64,000 nt of DNA, from NCBI GenBank assembly GCA_933207985.1, contig OW240921.1, positions 22,114,000 to 22,177,999 on the forward strand, in the 5' to 3' direction. The DNA is from Pelobates cultripes. Its lineage: Eukaryota > Chordata > Amphibia > Anura > Pelobatidae. A model generated the notes under the pieces. That model saw only the letters and a list, made by a program, of their open reading frames with translations, did no database searches and had not been told where the DNA came from. The translations under genes were made by a program, and so were the position numbers. Below are positions 10,055 to 20,860 of the stretch, piece after piece. How positions within the stretch are numbered: the first letter of the stretch is position 1; each line of letters opens with the position of its first letter.

Positions 10055-10925
10055 ATGGACGTCAGGTTTCGCCTCATAGACTCTCGCCATCTACTCCTGT
10101 GCAGACCAGCAAGAGAAGCAAATCGGACACTTCCTGAGATCCCAGCTCAAAGAGACATAGTCTTCCTTTTCTATGGTCATCATCGAGTCCTGCTCCAGTC
10201 CGGCGATTTATCGGGATTACTTTGAATTTTGATCTGTTTCTCCTTTTTATGACAGACTTCTGAGTTCTTCCACCAACGGTTATTTGTCCTGTGCCTTTTT
10301 GGTTTATTTTAGAAACCGATCCTTCTATTTAAAACTTTCTAAACTTATACAATCAAAATATTTATTTTTTATATAATTTCATATTTATTTAATTTTATTA
10401 TTTTTTTATTTTTTTTATTGTTCTGTGCTTTTTACCCTTTCAATTGTCATACTTAAAAAGTTGCTTTTTGTTTTTTACTACCTATATTAGCTCCCCCTGC
10501 ACCCAGTAGCCTTCTCTCCCCCCAACCTGGGCCTAACACCCTGAGATGGAGAAACTTTTTTTGTTCTCCCTCATGGCCCTCTTTCACTGTTTTTGTTTCA
10601 CCCCTGATAGGGGTATATACCCAAGTTTTTTGTTCCCCTTTTTTATTTTTTTATATTTTTTGTCCATTCATCATTTAAAGTTCAGTAGAAATGTTTTTAG
10701 ACCACGAAACACTGCAATGCTTCATACAAAAATGCATAATACGTGGTATCAGCAAATTGTAAATATCTGTTTACTCATTATTCCTGTACACACAAGTACA
10801 CAGCTTGAGTTTGCTTTAATAGCTTTGTTGGACTTGCATGTTTCTCTCTTGGAAGGTGGTGACTGGGACTCTCACAAGATTGAATGTTCCTTTACCCTTT
10901 ATCAGGTACTACTGTTCTATAAACC
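10055..10925 (+). other. LINE inter-ORF spacer
   Basis: About 870 bp between the ORF1 stop and the ORF2 start, T-rich in the middle (10320-10480). A 129-codon frame at 10546-10935 has no family resemblance and overlaps the ORF2 start; I treat it as chance. The spacer is longer than in mammalian L1. Confidence 0.6.
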
Positions 10926-13900
10926 ATGGTCTTAAAATATATGTCATTTAATGTGAGAGGCCTGAACACCGCCCACAAGAGACGATTATTATTCAAAGAA
11001 GCAAAATCCAACGAATCAGATGTGATTTGTGTACAGGAAACACATTTTAAAGATGATAAAGACCATAAAATCATGTCAAAGCTTTTCCCAGTTCAATACC
11101 ATTGCACTTATAAATCCAAGTCTAGAGGTACATCGATTTTTTTTCACAGGAATGTAGCATGCTTGACAAACAAAGTTATAACGGATGATGACGGGAGGTA
11201 TTTAATATGGATAGGATCGCTCAATACTATTGAATATACTATTGTGAACATGTATTTTCCAAACACCGGTCAGTTGCAGTTTTTTAGGAAATTGATGGAC
11301 TTAGTGAATGAGAATGTGAGAGGCAACTTGGTAATGTGTGGTGACACGAATTTTGTGATGGATGGAGAGTTGGATAACGCTAGGGAAGACCGTGATCGAC
11401 AGCTTAGAGAGGACAGTGACAGATTAGCGTATAAATGCTCCAGATATATGATTGAATGTGGCTTATACGATCCTTGGAGACTGTTGCATGAGAATGAAAG
11501 AGATTTTACGTATTATTCTGTCTCTAAAAATATGTATTCCAGGCTGGACCGGTTTATGGTCCAGGGTGCTTTAATTCCTCACATCTTGAAATCTGATATC
11601 TTAAACATCAACTGGTCCGACCATGCTCCAATCATAATGCATATTGACGAAATTGTTTCATCAGCCCCTAACAGAACTTGGAAATTAGGTGATTACTTGT
11701 TAAATGATGTTGTGAACAAGTCACTGACGGAGAAAGCTTTGTGTGATTATTTTTCGGAGAATGCCTCGCCCGAGGTTCCTGGCGAGGTGACTTGGAATGC
11801 GCATAAGGCTGTGTTAAGAGGTCATTTTATTTCAAGAGCGTCTCACCTGAAGAGAATTAATAGCAATAATTTAAGAACATTGGAAAAAGAACTGTATAAT
11901 TTGAACCAAGCTAATAAATTTGGTCCATCGTCCTCCCTATCAGCAATGATAGGAGAAATTAAGGCTAAAATCAACAAAATTAATTTAGATCGTACATCTC
12001 TCATGGTGAGACGTCTCAGGAAAACATTTTACTTAAAAGGTAACAGGGCCTCAACTCTTTTGGCATCCAAACTCCGGCATGTGAATGCCCAATCAAAAAT
12101 AGCATATTTACTTGATAATCAGGGGCAAAAAGTGTTTCATCCAACTAAAATTAGTGATATGTTCGCAGAGTATTATAGTAAACTTTATAATTTAGAATGT
12201 AATTTGGACCTCCCCCAGCCTTCTACAACAATAATTGATAAATTCTTAGACAGAGTGTCATTGCCTCGGCTTTCTCCAGTACATTTAGAAAGCTTAGAAT
12301 GTGAAATATCAGCAGCAGAGATAGCTGAGGCAATTAAACTTATGCCATCTGGAAAAGCCCCTGGTCCCGACGGATTAACTATTTTATATTATAAAACTTT
12401 TCCAGAAATTTTAATTCCCCATATGACTAAATTGTTCAATTCCTATAAGTCCGAGGGAAAGATGCCAGAGGAGTCCTTGTGCGCACGAATAGTCACTTTG
12501 CCAAAGCCGGGGAAAACTCCTGATAGATGCCCTAACTTTAGGCCCATTTCTCTGATTAATAATGATTCAAAGATTTATTCTAAAGTTCTCGCTAATAGAT
12601 TAACCAAACTAATCCCATTGTTAATTAATAAAGATCAAGTAGGTTTTGTGCAGAATAGACAGGTGCCAGACGGAACTAGAAGATTCATAAACTTGATTCA
12701 GCACATCAATATGACCAAAACGCCTTCTTTGCTTCTATCTCTAGACGCAGAAAAAGCGTTTGACAGGATACATTGGGGATATTTATGGAGAACATTAGAC
12801 AGGTTCAACATACCATCATCATTTATCACAGCAATTAAGGCGTTATATTGCGCACCCTCTGCCCATGTCTCAGCTTCTGGCTTCACATCCAAAACTTTTT
12901 CTCTAACCAACGGGACGAGACAGGGGTGCCCTTTATCTCCAATTTTGTTTGTTTTAGCGATAGAACCCCTGGCAGAACTGATTAGGACAACCCCACAAAT
13001 TGTAGGAATTGCTGTTAAAGAATCCGTTCACAAAATTGGTTTGTTTGCAGATGATATAATCCTAGCTATCAAAAACCCAAAAGAATCTTTGAGACACCTC
13101 ATGGATATTTTAACTCAATTTGGTGAGATATCGTATTACAAATTAAATGAGTCCAAAACTCAAGCCCTCCCGTTTCATTTAAACAATTTGGAAACCATTG
13201 CCCTTAAGAAATCATATTTATTTGATTGGAGAACTGAATATATGGAATATCTTGGCATTAATTTATGCAAAAATTTGGTCAATATGCACAATCACAACCT
13301 GAGGAAAGCATGGTCAGACCTACAAAAAGAGATGGAGAGATGGGGTGGGATGGAGCTCTCATGGTTGGGGAGGGTCGCATCTATTAAAATGACGATACTC
13401 CCCAAAATTTTATATTTTTTTAGGACCATTCCTCTGTCCATTCCATTATCATTTTTTAATAAAGTTCATTCGACAATGTTGAAATTTATATGGGGGAACA
13501 AGCCTGCCCGAGTGAGGCTCACTTCCCTGCAGCACCATAAATCGAACGGCGGTATCGGTGTCCCCGATATCCGCAAATATTATTTCGCCACTAACGCTGC
13601 AGTGGTTGTGAGCTTTAACAACCAGGATGATAAACCCAGATGGATGGAGATAGAGGAATCAAAAATTTCACCGGTTAGACTATCAGAATTACCTTGGTTA
13701 AATCCTAAGAAAAGACCTGGAATTACAAAATTATTTTTATCCACCAGGACTACGCTTAAGGCCTGGGACATTGTTTTTAAAAATGACCAGTCTCCCAGTT
13801 TATATAGAGCAATGCCTATTGAATTATTGAAAGATTGCTCTATAACTAATCTGGACAATTTTTTTTATGGCAATGCTATTCTTTCTTTGGAAAAATTGAA

Positions 13901-14696
13901 GCTTAAGTATGGATTGTCGAATGCATGTGAACTGGAATGTATGATAATCATTGATAAATTGAAAGAACTATACCAGGTACCTGAAACAGATAAAAACTAT
14001 AAATCACTTGAGATATCTCCTTTAGAGAAAGTTATTTTATACAGCCCCGCTAGTAAAGGTATGATATCCTTATGTTACTTATCTCATAATGCCAAGCCCT
14101 TAATTAAATTAAAACATATGCTGTCATGGGAGACGGAGTTGGGTGCCCAGTACGATTTAGAAGAATGGTTCGGTTTCTTTAAAGGTTTAAAAGGTATTTC
14201 GTATTGCACCGACCATTTTGAAAATCATTATAAAATCTTATATCGCTGGTACCTGGCTCCGTCTAGATTACATAACATGAACAATATGTATTCTGACCGG
14301 TGTTGGAGAGACTGTGGGGGAGTGGGCAATATGGCCCATATCTGGTGGTTCTGCCCCAAGTTAATTAATTATTGGAAAATGATCCACGATCTGATTATTA
14401 AAGTGAACGGAACCATTAGTATCTTAACCTCGGAACTAGCCTTATTTAAAAAACTCCCGGAGTCCATTAATAGATCAGATAAAATAATCATAGGCCACAT
14501 TCTGATCGCTGCTACATCCTGTTTACCTAGACATTGGAAGTCTCAAAATGTGCCATCTCTCAGAGAAGTTTTTAATTTGATTTTAGAAAATAAGGCACAT
14601 GAATTATCACACAGAGCCAATATGCATGGTTTCCCAATACTAAAATATAACTGGGATAAATGGGAAGAAAAAATCAAAACAGTTTATGGTCTTTGA
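10926..14696 (+). CDS. LINE ORF2 protein: endonuclease-reverse transcriptase
   Basis: 1256 residues, uninterrupted. Residues about 1-235 are an apurinic-type endonuclease: MSFNVRGLN at the start, CVQETHF with the catalytic Glu, CGDTNFVMDG, and SDHAPI with the catalytic His. The reverse transcriptase covers about 440-760. It has GKAPGPDGL, QVGFVQNRQ, LSLDAEKAFDRI with the first catalytic Asp, NGTRQGCPLSPILF, and FADDII with the catalytic Asp pair. The C-terminal region has a Cys-His knuckle (CWRDCGG ... MAHIWWFC) typical of L1-group ORF2. All catalytic residues I can check are present, so the protein could be functional. It nicks target DNA and primes cDNA synthesis on the element RNA. Confidence 0.95.
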   Translation: MVLKYMSFNVRGLNTAHKRRLLFKEAKSNESDVICVQETHFKDDKDHKIMSKLFPVQYHCTYKSKSRGTSIFFHRNVACLTNKVITDDDGRYLIWIGSLNTIEYTIVNMYFPNTGQLQFFRKLMDLVNENVRGNLVMCGDTNFVMDGELDNAREDRDRQLREDSDRLAYKCSRYMIECGLYDPWRLLHENERDFTYYSVSKNMYSRLDRFMVQGALIPHILKSDILNINWSDHAPIIMHIDEIVSSAPNRTWKLGDYLLNDVVNKSLTEKALCDYFSENASPEVPGEVTWNAHKAVLRGHFISRASHLKRINSNNLRTLEKELYNLNQANKFGPSSSLSAMIGEIKAKINKINLDRTSLMVRRLRKTFYLKGNRASTLLASKLRHVNAQSKIAYLLDNQGQKVFHPTKISDMFAEYYSKLYNLECNLDLPQPSTTIIDKFLDRVSLPRLSPVHLESLECEISAAEIAEAIKLMPSGKAPGPDGLTILYYKTFPEILIPHMTKLFNSYKSEGKMPEESLCARIVTLPKPGKTPDRCPNFRPISLINNDSKIYSKVLANRLTKLIPLLINKDQVGFVQNRQVPDGTRRFINLIQHINMTKTPSLLLSLDAEKAFDRIHWGYLWRTLDRFNIPSSFITAIKALYCAPSAHVSASGFTSKTFSLTNGTRQGCPLSPILFVLAIEPLAELIRTTPQIVGIAVKESVHKIGLFADDIILAIKNPKESLRHLMDILTQFGEISYYKLNESKTQALPFHLNNLETIALKKSYLFDWRTEYMEYLGINLCKNLVNMHNHNLRKAWSDLQKEMERWGGMELSWLGRVASIKMTILPKILYFFRTIPLSIPLSFFNKVHSTMLKFIWGNKPARVRLTSLQHHKSNGGIGVPDIRKYYFATNAAVVVSFNNQDDKPRWMEIEESKISPVRLSELPWLNPKKRPGITKLFLSTRTTLKAWDIVFKNDQSPSLYRAMPIELLKDCSITNLDNFFYGNAILSLEKLKLKYGLSNACELECMIIIDKLKELYQVPETDKNYKSLEISPLEKVILYSPASKGMISLCYLSHNAKPLIKLKHMLSWETELGAQYDLEEWFGFFKGLKGISYCTDHFENHYKILYRWYLAPSRLHNMNNMYSDRCWRDCGGVGNMAHIWWFCPKLINYWKMIHDLIIKVNGTISILTSELALFKKLPESINRSDKIIIGHILIAATSCLPRHWKSQNVPSLREVFNLILENKAHELSHRANMHGFPILKYNWDKWEEKIKTVYGL

Positions 14697-14885
14697 TATA
14701 TTTATTGTTAAAGTGCATTGTTGTAAAACATTTTTCTTTTTGCCATATACTTTAATATGTTTATTTCATTGATGGATGGATACCCCTTCCCATTTCCATG
14801 TTACCCCTCCTTTCCTACCCCTAATACAATGTTTGTATTATTATCATTTGTTATACAAAAAAACTTTAATAAAAATTATTTGAAA

Positions 14886-14902
14886 AGGAATGCAGAAAAT
14901 AG
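14886..14902. repeat. target-site duplication of the LINE, right copy
   Basis: Identical to 8407-8423. Confidence 0.9.
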
Positions 14903-15705
14903 GACTAACACCTCCCAAGATTCAACAAAGTGTGCTGAAAACTAGACATAAACGTGCCAGTGATACTTTGTTAAATCTCCCACTTAGTTTCAGTTTCTCA
15001 TGAGTATATTTGTTAAACACTAAATTTTGTCTGGATGGACAAAATTTGGTGAAAATGATCAGAATGCATCCGTTAGCAGTCATCGTTACTAGCACCTAGG
15101 CAGCTGTTGCTGTCCATTCACTTCAAAGTTTCCACCAAATGGAGATAGGACCAGTATATTAACGGGAGGAGAACCTGCACTGGCCCTCATGTGCTCCCAC
15201 CTGATGTCCAGTGGGTCAGGGCTCAATCATAATACATGGGGGACATGCTATTGTGAGTGGTTTTATGCCCATTGGTGGGGTGTGGAGTATACATTCCTGT
15301 GTCCCTTCCCCGCCACCAATTATAGGCGGGTGGGGTCTATAACATAGGTGAAAGGACATTTATTTTGTCTCCCACCAGCGTCCACTCCTTGAGGGGATCT
15401 TTAAGAGGAACATGCCAATGCTGGCTGCTAGGACTGCCAGTGGACAAATAATTTGGACTTTTAAATTATGAGTCAATATTTTAGCAATCCAGGCCTGTAT
15501 TTTACTACTCCAAGTGAGATTCCAGCCTTTTATTTTCATTGAAATCCGGATCCAATTCAGGTTCATTCAGAACCTATTCTGCAAAATCTTGGCATAGATA
15601 AATATTATAAGCAAAGTCTGGATTTTCCAGGTGGCTCTGCCCCATTTGGTGGTTTTGGCTAGTAAAGGGCCACTTTATGAATTCTTTCCTTTTCTAATTC
15701 TTCAG
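14903..15705. other. GBP intron right of the LINE
   Basis: Non-coding intron up to the acceptor TTCTAATTCTTCAG. No repeat boundaries are recognised. Confidence 0.45.
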
Positions 15706-15899
15706 AACAAAAGATTGAGAATGAGACTGTAGCTCGCAAATTGCAGTTGGAAGAGGAGAAAGAAATGCAGATGGAGAAAACTATGAATGAGTTGAAGAAA
15801 AACTTTGAGCAGCAAGCCTTAATGCTGAAGAAGAAGTTGGAAGATGAACGAACACAAATGATAAAAGAAAATATTTGGCTAATTGAGCAGAAAACCAAG
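15706..15899 (+). CDS. GBP: GBP exon 5 of 6 in window (coiled-coil helix)
   Basis: 194 nt with acceptor TTCTTCAG and donor AAG|GTACAT. It starts with two bases completing a Lys codon and ends in phase 0. It encodes a very charged helix (KLQLEEEKEMQMEKTMNELK then QQALMLKKKLEDERTQMIKE), matching the long C-terminal effector helices alpha-12/13 of GBPs. The exon is separated from exon 4 by a 7.5-kb intron, most of which is the inserted LINE. Confidence 0.9.
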
Positions 15900-17341
15900 G
15901 TACATTTAAGAAAGCTTTTGCTCTAAAATGGACAACTTCCTCCTCCATCCCAAGCACTATAACAGTCTTAATACTTACCATGGGGGGAACCACTACTGAG
16001 CACTGTAGTAGTCATGGTGCTCAGAGTGTTTTTTTAATGCATTATAGAGATAATAGAATAAAAATGCAAAAGAAAAATAATCGCTCATTTTTTATTTTTT
16101 TTAAGGAAATAAGAAATAGCGTAAAGTAAACCTGCTTGGCTGCTTTGCAATATCTCTAAGAGGACCAGTGGGAAGCAAACCACCCTGTGATGCCAGACAG
16201 TGGTGGTGGTGGTTTTATAGCTAGCAATAGTGATTTTTGCTAATTGTGAATCACAGTATATGCGCTCACACACCAAACAGCAAACTGTGACTTGAAAACG
16301 AAATCGGAATCATCTTCAATATTTTGTTCTACAATTTGCAAGCTGGTTCTCAAGTAATAACAACTAACTATTTAGTGAATGGACCTCATAACTGCTAGTT
16401 TGTTTCCTCACATAAGCTCAGACTGATTAGCTTTTTGTTCTGCAAGATTACAAGTCAACTTTGTAAACTGAAACAGTTGTTTAATAATATGTATGTGTAG
16501 AGCTTTTTATGAGTCTGAATAGCTCAACGTGACACGAATGTTAGAAAAATTAAAACATTAGAAATAAAATAAATACAATCACAATGGTTGTATGAGATTC
16601 TGTAATGTGACTGTAAGGGTAATATTTCTTCCCTGGGGAATCTTAACGGCTGCAGTCCATATTTGGAATTCCAACCAGCACACCACAACTACGAGTTCGG
16701 AGAAATGACGGACACAAAACACTCTGAATTTCAGAGTTATATTGGCATAACATATCAGTTTATATAGAGATGTCCTATCAGCTAGTATTTCATGAAATGT
16801 TTACAGTAATCAGAATCAGAAAACATCGTGGACGATTGTCAAAAATAATTCATTACCGCCATAGTTATTTTAGGATAAAAAAAGGAACAATGACAAGAGA
16901 GTACAAGGGTAAACCTGACCACATAATGGTTTTGTAATGTTGTTTGTTCCCTATTCTATCTGCCTGAACAGGACATGTTGGTTCTGAGAAAACGTAAGTA
17001 CAAGGTACTTGTGCAAGCGAGTTAGTATTGAAACGTATGTATATACTGTCTTGATATAAATGATCATTTAAGCAGCTTTGAGCACTAAACAATGAAATAG
17101 ACCCTGAGTACAAAATAGCGCCTGAATCTAAATTATGTCTTATGCCAAATGGTGGAGGATTACAAGTCGAAAGGTGGGTTAAATATTTGTATCCTAACAG
17201 TGACATTCTGCAGGATTCCATATATTTAACTGATATTTGTAAGAATAGCCATCTCATCGCACCGCATTTTCTTTTAACATATACTTACATCATTGCCCAT
17301 CACAATCATGCTGATACTTATATCTTGTTATCTCTCTCTAG
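15900..17341. other. GBP last intron, no gene
   Basis: AT-rich intron. A T2-like MITE remnant may occupy about 15945-16035 (CAAGCACTATAACAGTC ... CATGGTGCTCAGAGTG). I see nothing else that I can name. Confidence 0.4.
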
Positions 17342-17554
17342 GAAAGAGAGATGCTGGAGAAGCAAGGCTTCCATGATAAGGCAAAGATGGTGAACAAGGA
17401 AGCGCAGGATCTACAGAATCAGAACAAGTCCCCTGATCTTAGCATTTTCGTGAATGCAATCGGTGTGCTGGCAGAGGCGGCATCTCACGTGCTACCTGGA
17501 ATATATGGCAAAGCTGCCTTATTTACCGCAAAAGTGTTAAAAGGGCTTTTCTGA
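17342..17554 (+). CDS. GBP: GBP last coding exon (C-terminus)
   Basis: The acceptor ATCTCTCTCTAG precedes a 213-nt exon that starts in phase 0 and ends at TGA. It encodes 70 residues. EREMLEKQGFHDKAKMVNKE continues the effector helix, then follow a short linker and a hydrophobic/amphipathic tail ending GKAALFTAKVLKGLF. There is no CaaX box, so this paralog is probably not prenylated, unlike human GBP1, GBP2 and GBP5. The hydrophobic tail could instead mediate membrane contact, which is inference. An AATAAA lies 423 bases past the stop. Confidence 0.9.
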   Translation, partial: EREMLEKQGFHDKAKMVNKEAQDLQNQNKSPDLSIFVNAIGVLAEAASHVLPGIYGKAALFTAKVLKGLF

Positions 17555-17976
17555 AAACATTCTATTTAGTATATATATATATTTCAGAAGGAAAAGGCAG
17601 TATCATGAAATAAAAATAGGGTATCAAAAATGTTCTGATATATGCAACTAAAAAAAATAATAGAATGCGTTGACAAAATGCTAAAAGAATAGTTTCACAG
17701 CTTTGGTTCACACACAAGATCGTTAAGAAAAAAGTGATATAAAATGTAATACCACCCACGGATACTGATTCTGAACATGTACATATTCCCATAAATGTTT
17801 TTAGTCGGCTGATATATTAGTAAGGGCAAATAACAAGGGATCAGAGCTAAAATATACCTGTTTCAGTTACATAACCTCTAACAAACATACATTTTCAGAA
17901 ATACTTTCTGTTAGATTGTCCAATATCGTATGATTTGTTGCTAACTGATAATGGGAATAGGACATGTGACGTGGTT

Positions 17977-17982
17977 AATAAA
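17977..17982 (+). terminator. candidate polyadenylation signal of the GBP gene
   Basis: AATAAA followed within 30 bases by a T/GT-rich stretch (TTTTTGTCTCTCTTTT). It is the best placed of the AATAAA matches after the GBP stop; transcript data would be needed to confirm its use. Confidence 0.5.
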
Positions 17983-18965
17983 ATGTTATCCCGGGTAATT
18001 TTTGTCTCTCTTTTATTTTACATAACCCTTTAAATACCTAGCAGTTTGTAAAAAAAAACAAAAACAAAAAATAAAATAAAACTACTACCAGGATCTGAGT
18101 GTTTTGAGTGTTCTGGATAGTAATAAGAAATGCAAAATAAAGAATGTGGGAAAATAAAACGCATAAAAAATGAAATGACGTAGAACCTGGAAAAATATGA
18201 GAAATGATCCAATAAAAGAGATAATTACAAAATATATATAGAGTAATACAGTATAAAAACTGAACACCCCAGTGAGTTGTAGTTAGAACATTCATAAACA
18301 CACAGCCAATTCAGGCTTATCACCCTTCCAAGTGTACTAAGAAAAGGAATCTTCTGTGAAAGATCTTCCTTACATGAAACAAAGGAAAGAATGGCCACAA
18401 TAGTGAAGTATAATTAAAACAAGGTTATGTTTATTGTATTGCACTTACAGACAAAAAGAAGTTGTAGGCTTATCTCCACTCAGAGTGGAACTTCCAATGG
18501 GACACCGGTCTCCAGAAGTATGGAACAGCCCACAAGCAGCAGCAGAAATAGAGAAGCAACAATAACAACAATATATATATATATATATATACAAAAGTAT
18601 AAGAAATAAAATAAATAGTCCAAATGCAGAATAAAAATAAAGTCCATTAAGTCCCATCCCAAAGCAGAAAAATGACCATACCTGTATAGAGCATGAAGAA
18701 TTAAAAGGACAGGGACAGCCATCTAGCGTATAAAGCAAATATATAGAAGCACAAAAATACTGACAAAGGTGAACTATGAGGTATGTGAATGCGCAATAAA
18801 GTAAAACAGGTTCCACACAAGAGTTGAATAAGCAGAGATTACTTTATTGCCTGTGGATCATGGGGAGCATCAAAGAAGACTGCTATATTTCTTATATACA
18901 GTTTAAACAAGAGAGCTTACGTGCCAGGACCAGCAAAGTGACAAATGATCAGTATCTTGATGTAT
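17983..18965. other. intergenic AT-rich DNA
   Basis: No gene. It contains an A-rich tract at 18050-18080 and a short (AT)n microsatellite at about 18571-18590. ORFs here are low-complexity shadows. Confidence 0.5.
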
Positions 18966-19380
18966 ACCAGTAGTTCCCAAACGTTTTAAGTTTAATTCCC
19001 CACTAATATTTTAATATTATTCCAAGGTGTCCCAAGTCAAAACAAATTTATAGGCTGTATATCTGTACAGCTCTGCTGCATATACTGGCGCTTTTGTATA
19101 TAATATACAGTATTGGTGTTTTATTGAAAGGGGTGCTTGTATACCATCTTAGTGTTTTAATACAGGGGTGTGTTTGTATGTAATGTTTGCGTTTGATTGC
19201 AGGGGCAGTTTAAATGTAATGTTTGCCTTTAAATGTGGACGTACGTTTTGTGTGTAGTATTGGTGTTTGAGTGAATGGGTGTGTTGGTATATAATTTTGG
19301 AGTTTGAATGCAGGGGTGTATTTGTAGGTAATATTTGTGTTAGATTTCAGGAGTGTGCTTGGATGTATGCACATACACTA
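18966..19380. repeat. possible hAT left end plus 40-bp-type minisatellite
   Basis: CAGTAGTTCCCAAACGTTTT at about 18969 resembles the CAGTGGTTCCCAAAC start of hAT elements. From about 19080 to 19370 a diverged tandem repeat follows, with units around 40 bp containing TGTTTGTATGTAATGTTTG and GCAGGGGTG. A matching right terminus was not found. Confidence 0.35.
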
Positions 19381-19395
19381 CTACAGACATACATA

Positions 19396-20383
19396 CACTG
19401 AACAAAATTATAAACGCAACACTTTTGATTTGTCCCCATTTTTTGAATGGCACAACAATGGGCCTCAGGATCTTGTCATCTCTATCTCTGTGCATTCAAA
19501 ATGCAATCAATAAAATGCACCTGTGTTTATTGTCCATAACATAAGCCTGCCCATACCACAACCCCACCGAGACCATGGGCCACTCAATCCAATGTTAAAT
19601 TCAGCAAACCTCTCACCCACACGACGCCATACACGCTGTCTGCCATCTGTCCTGTACAGTGAAAACCGGAATTCATCCATGAAGAGAACACCTCTCCAAA
19701 GTTCTAGACGCCATCGAATGTGAGCATTTGCCCACCCAAGTCGGTTAAGACGACGAACTGCAGTCAGGTCGATACCCCGATGAGGACGACGAGCATTCAG
19801 ATGAGCTTCCCTGAGACGGTTTCTGACAGTTTGTGCAGAAATCATTTGGTTATGCACACCCATTGTTGTAACAGCTGTCTCGGTGGCTGGTCTCAGACGA
19901 TCTTGGAGGTGAAGATGCTAGATGTGGAGGTCCTGGGCTGGTGTGGTTGCACGTGGTCTGCGGTTGTGAGGTTCTCTGAAATGCCTTTGTAGATGGCTTA
20001 TGGTAGGGAAATGAACATTCAATTTACCGGCAACAGCTCAGCATGACAATTGCATGCTCCCTCAAAACTTGCGACATCTGTGGTATTGTGCTGTGTGATA
20101 AAACTGCACATTTTAGAGTGGTCTTTTATTGTGGCCAGCCTAAGGCACACCTGTGCAATAATCATGCTGTCTAATTAGCATCTTGATATACCACACCTGT
20201 GAGGTGGATGGATTATCTCGGCAAAGGAGAACTGCTCAGTAACACAGATTTAGACAGATTTGTGAACAATACTTGAGAGAAATAGGCCTTTTGTATACAT
20301 AGAAAAAGTCTTAGATCTTTGAGTTCAGCTCATGAAAAATGGGGGCAAAAACAAAAGTGTTGCGTTTATAATTTTGTTCAGTG
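19396..20383. mobile_element. Tc1-like transposon, internally deleted
   Basis: Terminal inverted repeats start CACTGAACAAAATTATAAAC on the left, mirrored by ATTTTGTTCAGTG on the right. The element lies between TA dinucleotides (19394-19395 and 20384-20385), the Tc1/mariner target. It is 988 bp, shorter than the roughly 1.5-1.6 kb of a complete Tc1, and keeps only part of the transposase. It is inserted in an ACATAC-rich repeat. Confidence 0.85.
19507..19863 (-). pseudogene. Tc1 transposase fragment
   Basis: An open frame of 118 codons on the minus strand retains the middle of a Tc1 transposase. It has an ISAQTVRNRLREAHL helix-turn-helix-like segment, GWANAHIRW, and LFMDEFRFSL with the first catalytic Asp in the usual position of the W.DE.. 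motif. The N-terminal DNA-binding part and the second Asp and Glu are missing because of the internal deletion. It cannot encode a working enzyme. Confidence 0.8.
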
Positions 20384-20398
20384 TACATACAGATATAG

Positions 20399-20507
20399 AA
20401 TCCAGAGTAATCACCACACTCAAACGACTTCAAAATGAAAAAGAAGTGTTGAACACATCTTTTCCATTTTGAAGTCCTTTGAGTGCGTTCATTACTCTGG
20501 ATTCTGG
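20399..20507. repeat. imperfect 109-bp hairpin
   Basis: GAATCCAGAGTAAT ... ACTCAAA ... ACTTCAAAATG on the left is mirrored by CATTTTGAAGT ... TTTGAGTG ... ATTACTCTGGATTC on the right. The loop is about 20 bases. It may be a small foldback element or a terminus of an unidentified repeat. Confidence 0.6.
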
Positions 20508-20529
20508 ATTTTTGTTAGACCAGTACCAG

Positions 20530-20860
20530 GCACGTAATTTAACACATTAACACATTAACACACAGATACATATAGATACACTGACACATAAACATAAATT
20601 CAGAGACACTGACACTGATACATACACGCAAACATTGACATAGAAACACAAACACACACTCTAACACTCATATACATGCAGCCTGGCACAAACACTGTCA
20701 CATGCACACACCATGACACAGATACACACACACCGATGCACACCCTGACACACAGATGCACATACACATAAACAGAAGTACATCCTGACACACAGATGTA
20801 TGCGCATACACACTCACATATACACACACACTGACATATACAAACACAGTGTAATGCTAA
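20530..20860. repeat. CA-rich minisatellite (ACACCCTGACACACAGATGC units)
   Basis: Diverged units of about 30-35 bp with CCTGACACACAGATG and TACACACACACTGACA. The same unit type resumes at 21495-21640, so the two stretches look like one array split by other DNA. Confidence 0.7.

Larger units (their letters stand above)
8424..14885 (+). mobile_element. full-length L1/Tx1-type LINE retrotransposon
   Basis: A 6462-bp non-LTR retrotransposon flanked by a perfect 17-bp target duplication. In order it has a short leader (8424-8536), an ORF1 RNA-binding protein, a spacer, an ORF2 endonuclease-reverse transcriptase, and a 3' UTR ending in an A-rich tail (ACTTTAATAAAAATTATTTG). Both ORFs are open from start to stop and the target duplication is perfect, so the insertion is young. 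The endonuclease, the L1-type ORF1 and the C-terminal Cys-His knuckle place it in the L1 group; L1 proper versus Tx1-like cannot be settled by eye. It lies in sense orientation in the GBP intron between exons 4 and 5. Confidence 0.92.

Noticed and set aside
10546..10935. 129-codon ORF between LINE ORF1 and ORF2
   Set aside because: Low-complexity Phe/Leu-rich translation of T-rich spacer, no motif, overlaps the ORF2 start; not a third LINE gene.
1699..17554. GBP as a processed pseudogene or decayed copy
   Set aside because: Six exons with correct phases, GT/AG borders and no stops argue for a working gene, at least in the part seen.
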